In this document: positions 1-5,526 of the stretch, piece by piece
Layout of the letters: each line of letters begins with the position of its first letter
Position numbering within the stretch: the stretch's first letter is position 1
DNA from: Lachnospiraceae bacterium
Lineage (GTDB): Bacteria > Bacillota > Clostridia > Oscillospirales > Ruminococcaceae
Reading direction: 5' to 3'
NCBI GenBank assembly: GCA_023664705.1
Contig: JAMPFE010000006.1
Location: 1-14,106, forward strand
Length of the DNA: 14,106 bases
Position numbers and translations under genes: made by a program
The notes under the pieces: generated by a model
Databases searched by the model: none
What the model was told of the DNA's origin: nothing
Seen by the model: only the letters and a program-made list of their open reading frames with translations

Positions 1-223
1 CGATAACATAATCGAATTCGCCCTCGGCGCTGTCGTCAAGCATTTTGTTGAACTCGTCACGCTTCGCCATGGATGTACCCGATTTGGCTCTGTCAATGTA
101 CTCGTGAATTATCCTGAAGTCGTTTTGTTTAGCGTAGTTAGTTATCGCTAAACGTTGAGTTTCAATAGAATTTTCCGTCTGCATATTTGAGCTATACCGA
201 GCGTATAATACCGCATTTTTCAT
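1..223 (-). CDS. Serine recombinase, N-terminal part (truncated by window edge)
   Basis: Reading leftward from ATG at 223, the first 74 codons are open to the window edge. The N-terminus reads MKNAVLYARYSSNMQTENSI, the signature of the resolvase/invertase catalytic domain, in which the Ser of the ARYSS segment is the nucleophile. The following SIETQ segment and a later DRAKSGTSMAKR segment match the usual Q-rich helix and the D-x-x-SG-x-x-x-x-R loop of this domain. An AAGGAGG ribosome binding site lies seven bases before the ATG. Family knowledge: such enzymes cut and rejoin DNA through a phosphoserine link, as integrases of phages and conjugative elements or as resolvases. The C-terminal region that would separate large integrases from small resolvases is outside the window. 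The gene suggests that a mobile element lies to the left or spans this part. Confidence 0.88.
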   Translation of the reverse strand, partial: MKNAVLYARYSSNMQTENSIETQRLAITNYAKQNDFRIIHEYIDRAKSGTSMAKRDEFNKMLDDSAEGEFDYVI

Positions 224-249
224 AATAATTCCTCCTTTCGGTATTCAAT

Positions 250-279
250 TTTATAATATATAGGCAAGTTTTTTTGCAA
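250..279 (-). promoter_or_regulatory. Putative promoter of the serine recombinase gene
   Basis: On the minus strand TTGCAA (-35) and TATAAA (-10) are separated by 18 bases, with the -10 about 27 bases upstream of the recombinase ATG. The match is moderate and the surrounding DNA is AT rich, so chance is possible. Confidence 0.4.
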
Positions 280-290
280 TGCGGAATATA

Positions 291-320
291 GTGCGCCAAA
301 AGCGCAGCCTTTTGGCGCAC
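291..320. repeat. Perfect 12-bp inverted repeat upstream of the recombinase gene
   Basis: GTGCGCCAAAAG at 291-302 and its exact complement at 309-320 flank a six-base loop. Neither side has an adjacent T-run, so it is not a clear terminator. It sits just upstream of the recombinase promoter, where an operator or a recombinase binding site could lie. Its role is not known. Confidence 0.55.
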
Positions 321-370
321 ACCAATATATTTTCCCGTTATTCCGTTTTAAGATTTTGAAAACGGGTGCT

Positions 371-516
371 GTTTTTCCTTGGATATCCGAGGAGAAACGA
401 GGTGAGTTCCGTTTTCCGTTCTAATAATATAAGCATATAATACATAACGGAATATTCCGCCAAGTTCCGTCATGGAATTGTACTGACGGACAGCGTTTTT
501 CCTTGATTATCCAAGG
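371..516. repeat. Two 22-bp hairpin-forming direct repeats, 124 bp apart
   Basis: Copies at 371-392 and 495-516 share 19 of 22 bases, beginning GTTTTTCCTTG and ending with a dyad (CCTTGGATATCCGAGG in the first copy, CCTTGATTATCCAAGG in the second). Both keep the potential to form a small hairpin although the arms differ. A 12-bp perfect palindrome, CGGAATATTCCG, lies between them at 448-459. The stretch 224-567 has no convincing gene. Being next to a serine recombinase gene, these could be attachment or binding sites, but that is inference. Confidence 0.5.
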
Positions 517-567
517 AATTTCGGTCTTTTGTCCGTTGTCCGTGAGATTTATTTTGTCAGTATCAGC

Positions 568-597
568 AAAAAAAGAACGGGTTATAAACCCGTTCTT
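568..597 (-). terminator. Rho-independent terminator of the small-peptide operon
   Basis: An 11-bp perfect stem (AAGAACGGGTT, loop of three, complement; 573-597) is followed on the minus strand by a run of seven U. It lies just after the stop codon at 604 and closes the leftward operon that starts at 1883. Confidence 0.9.
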
Positions 598-603
598 ATG
601 AGG

Positions 604-717
604 TCACTTCTTCTTTTTACCGGCACGATATATGCCGTAAACCGTAACCGATGTAGTCACTCCTGCCGCGAATACCTCTATCACGGTCGAGAGCGCTGCT
701 GCCGCCAATGCAAACAT
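604..717 (-). CDS. 37-aa single-pass membrane peptide with lysine tail
   Basis: The frame starts at ATG 717, preceded by a GGAGGG ribosome binding site, and ends at TGA 604-606. The peptide begins MFALAAAALSTVIEVFAAGV, continues with a hydrophobic stretch and ends in RAGKKKK. It has one predicted membrane helix at about residues 3-30 and a strongly basic C-terminus that should stay in the cytoplasm. The start codon is two bases beyond the stop of the upstream 29-aa peptide, so the two are probably translationally coupled. A strong terminator follows at once. The size and layout recall phage holin-like or type I toxin-like small membrane peptides, but I recognise no family. The strength of the ribosome site and the operon position are the main support that it is real. 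Confidence 0.65.
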   Translation of the reverse strand: MFALAAAALSTVIEVFAAGVTTSVTVYGIYRAGKKKK

Positions 718-719
718 TT

Positions 720-809
720 TTATCCCTCCTCTACTGCTTCAAGTACTACTTCCGTGCCGACTACCAGAGCCAGACCCGTCGCCAATCCCAACAGATAATA
801 CTCTATCAT
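720..809 (-). CDS. 29-aa single-pass membrane peptide with acidic tail
   Basis: The frame starts at ATG 809 after a purine-rich GAGGGGTGAGGAA ribosome site and stops at TAA 720-722. The peptide begins MIEYYLLGLATGLALVVGTE and ends EAVEEG, giving a membrane helix at about residues 4-20 and an acidic tail. It directly precedes the 37-aa peptide, whose tail is basic. Two adjacent membrane peptides with opposite tail charges suggest a two-component membrane complex (inference). No family is recognised. Confidence 0.6.
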   Translation of the reverse strand: MIEYYLLGLATGLALVVGTEVVLEAVEEG

Positions 810-825
810 TTCCTCACCCCTCTCG

Positions 826-857
826 TAGGAACATAGACTTTTTTAGCTATGTTCCTA
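826..857. repeat. Intercistronic 11-bp perfect hairpin
   Basis: TAGGAACATAG at 826-836 pairs exactly with 847-857 around a ten-base loop. The right arm contains the TAG stop codon of the 111-aa gene, and the left arm ends a few bases before the ribosome site of the 29-aa peptide gene. No U-run follows on the minus strand, so it may stabilise or process mRNA, or tune coupling between the two genes, rather than terminate. Confidence 0.6.
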
Positions 858-1190
858 ATCAGTATTCATCTGTATTTTTTTGAATTTGCTTTCAAGGTCT
901 TTGTGCATTAACACGCTAACGGAATACTCGGTAGCAGGGAGAAACAACAGACTTACACAGCACCCGACTTCGCGGTAGACCTCTATAGGCTCTGTAGTGA
1001 AGTCAACGCACTCGTTCTTTATGACGTTGAAGTCTTGCTCCGTCTCGGCGATAACGACGTAGCCGCCGTCATATCCGTGCGAGTTGTAATTCTCGTCAAG
1101 TATTTCTACAATGCGTTCTGCCTCGATTCGGACGTTGAAACACAAGCCGTTCAGCTTATCCAAATCTGATTTTGTTTTAACCTTAATCAT
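855..1190 (-). CDS. Hypothetical 111-aa protein
   Basis: The frame runs from ATG 1190 to TAG 855 and is preceded by a GGAGGGG ribosome site. The protein begins MIKVKTKSDLDKLNGLCFNV and has a mixed alpha/beta look with no signal peptide or membrane segment. A central YDGGYVVIAETEQDF stretch and a later GCCVSLLFLP stretch are the most distinctive parts. It is the second gene of the leftward operon, between the DUF1643 gene and the two small membrane peptides. I do not recognise the family. The ribosome site, operon position and normal amino acid composition support it as a real cytoplasmic protein. Confidence 0.75.
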   Translation of the reverse strand: MIKVKTKSDLDKLNGLCFNVRIEAERIVEILDENYNSHGYDGGYVVIAETEQDFNVIKNECVDFTTEPIEVYREVGCCVSLLFLPATEYSVSVLMHKDLESKFKKIQMNTD

Positions 1191-1209
1191 AACCCCTCCA
1201 ATAAAATAA

Positions 1210-1233
1210 CCCTAACGATTTTACTCGTTAGGG
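1210..1233 (-). repeat. Hairpin at the end of the DUF1643 gene, possible partial terminator
   Basis: CCCTAACGA at 1210-1218 and its complement at 1225-1233 form a 9-bp stem around a six-base loop. The loop contains most of the TAA stop codon of the upstream gene. On the minus strand the stem is followed by TTATTTTATT, which could give partial termination and lower expression of the downstream genes. Confidence 0.5.
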
Positions 1234-1883
1234 ATTTGATGTTTTCTGCGCTTTCTGCCGCGCTTGGGCGGCTCTGGCGCTTCTTGTAATTCTTGCTGTG
1301 CCGCTTCCTGTGGTTCTGTGACCTCTTGGAAGCCGATTGTGGTTTCGGCATTCTCGCACTCTTTGAACGCTTTAAGTTCGCTGTACTCAAAGTCCTCTAA
1401 GCGCCAGCGGTGGACGGTCGGGCATAATGGATGATAGAACTTCTTGCCGTTTGCGTCAACTATACACTGCATTTTGTCCTGCCACGGAATAAGCAGATTG
1501 AGAATGTCGCGCTGTTGTTTCAGAACGGTTTTGCTGCCGTCGCCGCCCGTGCCGACTGCGTAGATTATGCCTTGCGCTCGTTCGGCTGCCTCGGTTATGT
1601 AGGCAAGATTTTCATCGTCGAGTTCGCTCTCGGTTCGTCTGCCGTTGAGCGCGGAGAACAAGTTTACAATGCTTACTTTGCCGTAATGAAGCCGTTCTAC
1701 GTTCTCCAGAACAAGCATGGTGGTTCGGTCGACTGCAACGGTGTCCGCTACGCTCGGTGAGAGCATAAGAACCATTGCCTCGGGGAGCGTTTCGTCCCAC
1801 TCCTTGCGGAGCAGATAACGGTGCGTTTTGTCATCGCTGTAGACTGCCGTAGTCGTCATGGTCGATGTTTCGGTTTTTGACAT
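1221..1883 (-). CDS. DUF1643 family protein
   Basis: The frame starts at ATG 1883 with an AAGGAGG site nine bases upstream and encodes 220 aa. Residues 21-30 (HRYLLRKEWD), 38-54 (VLMLSPSVADTVAVDRT) and 71-78 (SIVNLFSA) match the DUF1643 pattern of a Y-R-Y-L entry strand, an M-L-x-P-S-x-A-D loop and a V-N-L-F strand. A later YHPLCP segment fits the family's conserved His-Pro near the C-terminus. The last 50 residues are Glu/Pro rich and end in a basic KRGRKRRK stretch that the family core does not need, possibly for nucleic acid binding. The biochemical function of DUF1643 is not established; members are common on phages and mobile elements. It is the first gene of the leftward accessory operon. 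Confidence 0.8.
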   Translation of the reverse strand: MSKTETSTMTTTAVYSDDKTHRYLLRKEWDETLPEAMVLMLSPSVADTVAVDRTTMLVLENVERLHYGKVSIVNLFSALNGRRTESELDDENLAYITEAAERAQGIIYAVGTGGDGSKTVLKQQRDILNLLIPWQDKMQCIVDANGKKFYHPLCPTVHRWRLEDFEYSELKAFKECENAETTIGFQEVTEPQEAAQQELQEAPEPPKRGRKRRKHQIPNE

Positions 1884-2107
1884 ATGGGTTTACCTCCTTA
1901 TACGGTTGGCTCCCCTACGATACATCCGCGATGGTTTATGTCACACGTTTTGCGTCAGCTCGGTGAGAAGCTTGATATTAGGTCATCGACCACCTTTACA
2001 ATGGAATTTTTCCCAAAGTATCAATAAGTTTTCCCCTAGTGGTCAAAAATTTTGTAATTTGCCTATTTACTTGCAGTTAATTGTGTGATAATGAAATTTA
2101 CAGCGAG
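1884..2107. other. Intergenic region upstream of the DUF1643 operon
   Basis: No gene is seen. On the minus strand TTGACC and TGATAC are 17 bases apart (around 2020-2050), a weak promoter candidate, with two GGGAAAA repeats nearby. GACCAC at 1988-1993 and GTGGTC at 2039-2044 form an inverted repeat around it, and GGTCATCGACC at 1981-1991 is a short palindrome, so an operator is possible. The evidence is modest. Confidence 0.35.
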
Positions 2108-2147
2108 ACAAAACTATCGCCTGTAGCTCACACTGAGGGCGATAGTT
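2108..2147 (-). terminator. Terminator of the candidate ncRNA
   Basis: AACTATCGCC at 2112-2121 and its exact complement at 2138-2147 form a 10-bp stem. On the minus strand the stem ends in UU and continues UUGUCU, a moderate U-tract; on the plus strand no U-run follows. This sets the strand of the preceding transcript as minus. Confidence 0.6.
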
Positions 2148-2300
2148 AAAGGCAGACCAATTGATCCTAACTCGAGCTTGTTGAGATAGAACACGAACAA
2201 ATCCACAGATCCATGAGCGTCACCACTTATCCGGTCAGACTCACTGCTATACCCTCGGAACGATCACTCCGAACACAGCCTTGCCGGGATAGAAAACAAA
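2108..2300 (-). ncRNA. Candidate structured noncoding RNA
   Basis: The stretch between the tRNA-Leu terminator and the hairpin at 2112-2147 has no ribosome-site-supported gene but has RNA-like structure on the minus strand. Near its 5' side TTCGGA and TTCCGA form a small hairpin (2254-2275), and CCCGG (2284-2288) and CCGG (2239-2242) segments could pair further. It ends in a stable stem whose loop holds an inner CTCA/TGAG stem, followed by UUGUC. One minus-strand frame is open for about 46 codons through it but has no start or ribosome site, as often seen in conserved RNAs. I cannot match it to a named RNA; large clostridial motifs such as raiA or 6S are worth comparing. No clear separate promoter is visible, so it may be read from the tRNA promoter. 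Confidence 0.42.
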
Positions 2301-2301
2301 G

Positions 2302-2331
2302 AAAGGAGAGCCGCTTAGGCGGTTCTCCTTT
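2302..2331 (-). terminator. Terminator downstream of tRNA-Leu (possibly bidirectional)
   Basis: A 13-bp stem (2302-2314 with 2319-2331, one G-U pair, loop TTAG) lies just after the 3' end of the tRNA. The minus strand continues CTTTGTTTTCT, a good U-rich tract. Confidence 0.8.
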
Positions 2332-2339
2332 GTCCGGTA

Positions 2340-2426
2340 TGGTGCAGGTGACGGGACTTGAACCCACACGACCTCGCGATCACTAGCACCTGAAGCTAGC
2401 GCGTCTGCCAATTCCGCCACACCTGC
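2340..2426 (-). tRNA. tRNA-Leu(CAG)
   Basis: The minus strand from 2426 begins GCAGGTGTGGCGGAATTGGC, whose acceptor arm GCAGGTG pairs with CACCTGC at the 3' end. The anticodon stem CTAGC/GCTAG encloses loop TTCAGGT, giving anticodon CAG. A long variable arm (TGATCGCGAGGTCG) follows, typical of class II tRNAs, and then a T-arm with GGTTCAAGTCC. The CCA end is encoded at 2340-2342. The length is 87 bases with CCA, normal for tRNA-Leu. It decodes CUG. Confidence 0.97.
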
Positions 2427-2599
2427 ATATCTTAAAATTCCGAATTGTTTTACTCGGACGGAATTTCCGAGATGAGCTTCCGCTCTGTATCAAAACGACG
2501 CCCCGCCCCAAAACCACCTCGTCTGCTGTTCCGGATTCAACGCAGTTGATTTGCACACCCGCGCAGTAAAGTTCGACGATCTTCTGCTGAACACATACC

Positions 2600-2628
2600 A
2601 TTATATCACAGTTTTTTTGCTTTGTCAA
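2600..2628 (-). promoter_or_regulatory. Consensus promoter for tRNA-Leu
   Basis: TTGACA and TATAAT on the minus strand are separated by exactly 17 bases, a perfect sigma-A match. Transcription should start near 2593, giving a leader of about 165 bases before the mature tRNA. The leader (2427-2593) contains a CTCGGA/TCCGAG hairpin near its 3' end but no supported gene; an open frame through it continues into the tRNA and is spurious. Confidence 0.9.
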
Positions 2629-2722
2629 GTACTTTTTTCAAAAAGTCGTATGATTTTTTTTTACCGTTCAATGACAAACCTGTTCATCAAGCATAAAAGC
2701 GGCTTATATTTTAAGGCGTTTG

Positions 2723-2772
2723 AAAAAAATAAGGTATCGCTTTCCGGCTTTTACAGCCTCAAAGCGATACCT
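2723..2772 (-). terminator. Terminator of the CHAP-like lipoprotein gene
   Basis: AGGTATCGCTTT at 2732-2743 and its exact complement at 2761-2772 form a 12-bp stem with an inner GGC/GCC pair in the loop. On the minus strand it is followed by UUAUUUUUUUC. It lies about 115 bases after the stop at 2889. The rest of 2629-2888 shows no gene. Confidence 0.9.
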
Positions 2773-2888
2773 ATCCGTTTTAAAATCAGCGCTTTCCAAA
2801 ATCGTCGGACAAATGCCCGGTCTTGTTGTCCTCCGCCCCGAATTATCAAGATTTCTTCATAACCGAATACCCCACTTAAGCGGTAAAA

Positions 2889-3653
2889 TTACTTTATATA
2901 GTAGTCCAGATGCGGGAACCTGTCGGCAAACTCCCGCCATGTGAACGTCATAAGGCTTACGCGGCAGCCACCGCCGTAATTCGCCTGATACACGGTAATG
3001 CCGTCCTTATCCGAAGCCGCCGCTATCATCGTGTGGAACAGCTCGTTGTTGGTCTCGGCGGCGATATACGTTCCCACGGGAACGCCCATAAGGCAGCTCC
3101 GCGCGCTCTCGGCGGTCATATCGAGGTCGATGTCGACCCTGTCGTCAAGGGAGACGTGCCTGCCCGTCACCTCAAAATAAACGTACTTCGCGAAGCCCAC
3201 TGCCTGAATGGCGCGGTCAAATTTTACGCAGTTGCAGTCATCTCCCGACCAGTCGCAATCCGAGTGATCCTCGCAGGGCTTGCCGTCGTATGTAAAGTAC
3301 GAGCCGTCGGGAAGATCCTTCAACGGCAGAACGATTGACGGTTTTTCGGGCTCCGTCGGCTCGCTGTCCGCGTCCGCCTTGTCATCGTCGGTCGCCGCGC
3401 TCTCGGGAGCGCTTTCGTTATCATCGCTCTCCTCGGGCTCGCTCTCGGGCGCCTGCTCATCGCCGTTTTCCGTCGGCGCGCTCTCATTGCCGTCGGGAGC
3501 CTCGTCGGGCTTTTCATCGGCAGCCGCGGGCGCCGTCACGTTTATGAGCTTCTCCTCGTCGGGCAGACCGCCGCCGTTGTCCTCGGCTCTGCTGCAGGCG
3601 GTGAGCGACGCGAAAATGACGGATGTTAAAATAAATGCTGCAAATTTTTTCAT
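2889..3653 (-). CDS. Lipoprotein with CHAP/NlpC-like papain-fold domain, catalytic Cys replaced
   Basis: The start is placed at ATG 3653, not further upstream, because GGGAGGT precedes it and it opens a lipoprotein signal peptide (MKKFAAFILTSVIFASLTAC, lipobox Cys20). The mature protein of the 254-aa product has an acidic Glu/Asp/Pro/Ser-rich linker at about 21-108 and then a domain at about 110-254. In it, the DCNCVKFDRAIQ-x-x-GFAKYVY segment (140-159) resembles the Cys-containing helix of CHAP/NlpC-type papain-fold amidases, usually of the form Q-C-x-GFA-x-Y. Here the expected Cys position (151) is Ala. His207 in ELFHTMI, and the later VYQAN strand, fit the His region. Five other Cys (127, 133, 140, 142, 187) plus Cys230 could form disulfides. 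It may be an inactive binding protein on the cell surface. It is divergent from the cellulase gene and shares its control region. The domain call is by motif only. Confidence 0.72.
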   Translation of the reverse strand: MKKFAAFILTSVIFASLTACSRAEDNGGGLPDEEKLINVTAPAAADEKPDEAPDGNESAPTENGDEQAPESEPEESDDNESAPESAATDDDKADADSEPTEPEKPSIVLPLKDLPDGSYFTYDGKPCEDHSDCDWSGDDCNCVKFDRAIQAVGFAKYVYFEVTGRHVSLDDRVDIDLDMTAESARSCLMGVPVGTYIAAETNNELFHTMIAAASDKDGITVYQANYGGGCRVSLMTFTWREFADRFPHLDYYIK

Positions 3654-3726
3654 AATGTTACCTCCCATTATATGTAAATTATTTGAGAAATCCCGAGCGG
3701 CACGCCGTCTCTTTGTTTCTGATATA

Positions 3727-3755
3727 AGTATAGCACAAACGCCTTTAAAATGCAA
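3727..3755 (-). promoter_or_regulatory. Promoter of the CHAP-like lipoprotein gene
   Basis: TTGCAT and TATACT on the minus strand are 17 bases apart. The -35 box lies within the first unit of the 11-nt repeat array, which points to an activator or repressor acting at the -35. Confidence 0.75.
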
Positions 3756-3813
3756 TTACAAATCGGTTACAATCCGGTTACAAAACGGTTACAGTTTTTC
3801 GGGAATTATTACA
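3750..3813 (-). promoter_or_regulatory. 11-nt direct-repeat regulator array (copy 1)
   Basis: Read on the minus strand there are four head-to-tail 11-nt units: three TGTAACCG units with variable last three bases, and TGTAATTGCAT, which overlaps the -35 box. A further TGTAAT lies exactly 20 bases upstream of the first unit. A near-identical array with the same spacing lies at 9410-9473. Known family behaviour: OmpR/PhoB-type response regulators bind tandem half-sites with 10-11 nt period. The plus-strand TTACA units resemble clostridial/bacillar Pho boxes, but which regulator binds is inference. Confidence 0.65.
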
Positions 3814-3848
3814 ATTTGCCGTACTAATCGTTTTGCTTCTTTATATGC

Positions 3849-3877
3849 TTGACAATTTTAACGGGGTATGGTATAAT
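3849..3877 (+). promoter_or_regulatory. Consensus promoter of the GH5 gene
   Basis: TTGACA and TATAAT are separated by exactly 17 bases, 46 bases before the ATG at 3924. The repeat array ends 35 bases upstream, so it could also influence this promoter. Confidence 0.9.
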
Positions 3878-3923
3878 ATATAAAATGACTTGACAAAACT
3901 TACTTTCAGAAAGAGGTAACGCC

Positions 3924-5327
3924 ATGAAAACGATAATCAAAAAACTCGGCGCGATAACCGCCGCCCTTATGATAGCGCTGTGCGCGGGCTGCAGCTCCGA
4001 CAAAAACAACAGCTCGGACGGCTCGTCGGGCGCTAACGTCTCGGACAGCGGCAGTCAGAGCGGCGGCAGTCAAGACAGCGGCTCGTCCTCCGCGGACGAA
4101 AGCTCGGCTTCGGAGAGCGGCTCTTCCGCGCCCGAAGCGCCCCCTGCCGACTCGAACCCCGAGGAATGGCACGAGCTCTCGCAGACCGAGATGACCGCCG
4201 CGATGGGCGCGGGCTGGAATCTCGGCAACCAGCTCGAGGCGGTCAGCGGTCAGACCCCCGACGAAAAGGCGTGGAGCAATCCGGTGATAACGGAGGAGCT
4301 TTTAAAGCTTGTAAAAGAGCAGGGGTTTAAAACCGTCAGAATTCCCGTTTCATATTTCGCGCATATCGGCGAGGGTCCCGATTACACAATTAACAAGGAC
4401 TGGCTTAACAGAGTCCGGGAGGTCGTGGACTACGTTATCGGCAACGATATGTACGCGATAATCAATATCCACGGCGACGGCTATTACACGATGCTGGAAA
4501 GCGGCGCGTGGCTGCTCTGCGCCGAGCCCGCCGAAAAGCAGGCCGAAATAAAGGCGAAATACGAGGCTGTCTGGAGACAGATAGCGGACTGCTTTAAGGA
4601 CTACGACGAGCACCTTATATTCGAGTCGATGAACGAGGAGTTTGACGGTCAATACGGCGGTCCCAACGCGGAGGCATACGCGAACATCAACGCTTACAAT
4701 CAGATATTTGTCGACACGGTGAGAAAAACGGGCTCCAACAATACAAAGCGCTGGCTGCTCGTGCCGGGCTGGAACACAAACATCATGCAGACGGTCGGCG
4801 ACTACGGCTTTGAGATACCGAACGACACGCTCTGCGAGGCGGACGGAAAGCGCATTATGATCTCCGTGCATTACTACGACCCGTACAATTTTACCATCAA
4901 CGAGGACGCGAACGCCGCAAAGACACAGTGGGGGCAATACGCCGTTGAAAACGCCGAAAAGACCGCTAACGAGGCATACGTCAGCACGCTTTTCGGCAGG
5001 CTTAACGAGAAGTTCGTGAGCCAAGGCTATCCCGTTGTAATCGGCGAAATGGGCGTCGGTGACAAATCGTCGCTAGACCCGAGCCACAGCGAGTTCAGGC
5101 GCTACTGGTATGAGGTCGTCGTGAGCGCGGCAAAGCAGAACGGCTGTATACCCGTTTGTTGGGATAACGGCTGGACGGGCAAAAACGGGCTTTCGTTCTT
5201 TAACAGGTGGAATCTTACGGTAACTCAGCCCGAGATAATCGAGGGCGTAATGCGCGCTATAAACGCGGACGGGGAGTACGAGATACCCGCGCCCGTTATC
5301 GCCGAGGGCGAGGAGAACGCGGCGTAA
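3924..5327 (+). CDS. Lipoprotein endoglucanase, glycoside hydrolase family 5 (GH5_4-like)
   Basis: The protein (467 aa) hydrolyses beta-1,4 glucan or related beta-glucans with retention. A signal peptide ends at ALCAGC, so Cys23 is the likely lipid anchor and the enzyme sits on the outer face of the membrane. A Ser/Gly/Asp/Glu-rich linker covers about 24-80. The TIM-barrel runs from about 85 to 450. Markers are GWNLGNQLEA (97-106), GFKTVRIPVSY (134-144, conserved Arg139), IINIHGDGY (179-187, His183), ESMNEEF (234-240, acid/base Glu238), SVHYYDPYNF (314-323, His316) and VVIGEMG (371-377, nucleophile Glu375). All catalytic residues are present. There is no carbohydrate-binding module or dockerin, so it acts as a single-domain surface cellulase. 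An AGAGGT site precedes the ATG, and a strong terminator follows. The family is sure; the exact substrate (cellulose, xyloglucan or mixed-linkage glucan) is not. Confidence 0.94.
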   Translation: MKTIIKKLGAITAALMIALCAGCSSDKNNSSDGSSGANVSDSGSQSGGSQDSGSSSADESSASESGSSAPEAPPADSNPEEWHELSQTEMTAAMGAGWNLGNQLEAVSGQTPDEKAWSNPVITEELLKLVKEQGFKTVRIPVSYFAHIGEGPDYTINKDWLNRVREVVDYVIGNDMYAIINIHGDGYYTMLESGAWLLCAEPAEKQAEIKAKYEAVWRQIADCFKDYDEHLIFESMNEEFDGQYGGPNAEAYANINAYNQIFVDTVRKTGSNNTKRWLLVPGWNTNIMQTVGDYGFEIPNDTLCEADGKRIMISVHYYDPYNFTINEDANAAKTQWGQYAVENAEKTANEAYVSTLFGRLNEKFVSQGYPVVIGEMGVGDKSSLDPSHSEFRRYWYEVVVSAAKQNGCIPVCWDNGWTGKNGLSFFNRWNLTVTQPEIIEGVMRAINADGEYEIPAPVIAEGEENAA

Positions 5328-5343
5328 ACACGATAAAACGGCG

Positions 5344-5376
5344 ATCCGCTCCCGACTGTTCGGGGGCGGATTTTTT
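5344..5376 (+). terminator. Terminator of the GH5 gene
   Basis: A 12-bp GC-rich stem (ATCCGCTCCCGA with its complement, one T-G pair, loop CTGT) is followed by six T, 17 bases after the stop codon. Confidence 0.93.
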
Positions 5377-5459
5377 GTCGGTTTTTGCAAGTTTTTGTCT
5401 GGGAAATTGCAAAAATTTTTGGTTTTGGTAACTAATCGTTGAAATTTGTGTATTATTTT

Positions 5460-5526
5460 GCAGTTGTTTGCAGTTCGCGTGCAGTAAATTGCAGTCGATT
5501 TGCAGTTAAATGCGGTTTTTTGCGGT
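5460..5526 (+). repeat. Helically phased GCAGT/GCGGT motif array
   Basis: GCAGT starts at 5460, 5470, 5481, 5491 and 5502, and GCGGT at 5512 and 5522. The steps are 10, 11, 10, 11, 10 and 10 bases, an average close to one DNA turn. The intervening bases are T/A rich. The same phased set recurs in the next two 188-bp units (for example at 5669, 5679, 5690, 5700 and 5710). Such phasing puts all motifs on one face of the helix, as for cooperative protein binding or intrinsic curvature. Confidence 0.7.

Noticed and set aside
529..798. 89-codon plus-strand protein
   Set aside because: It runs through a perfect minus-strand terminator and opposite two small genes that have good ribosome sites; its composition is not protein-like.
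2090..2335. Plus-strand ncRNA in the region left of tRNA-Leu
   Set aside because: A weak extended -10 (TGTGATAAT) exists near 2085, but the hairpin at 2112-2147 has its U-tract only on the minus strand, which favours minus-strand transcription.
2340..2426. tRNA-Leu as the integration site of the element on the left
   Set aside because: No duplicated tRNA 3' end was found in the window, and serine recombinases do not usually use tRNA genes, so the claim has no support.
2383..2628. 81-codon minus-strand protein upstream of tRNA-Leu
   Set aside because: The frame runs into the mature tRNA and has no ribosome site; it is the tRNA leader.
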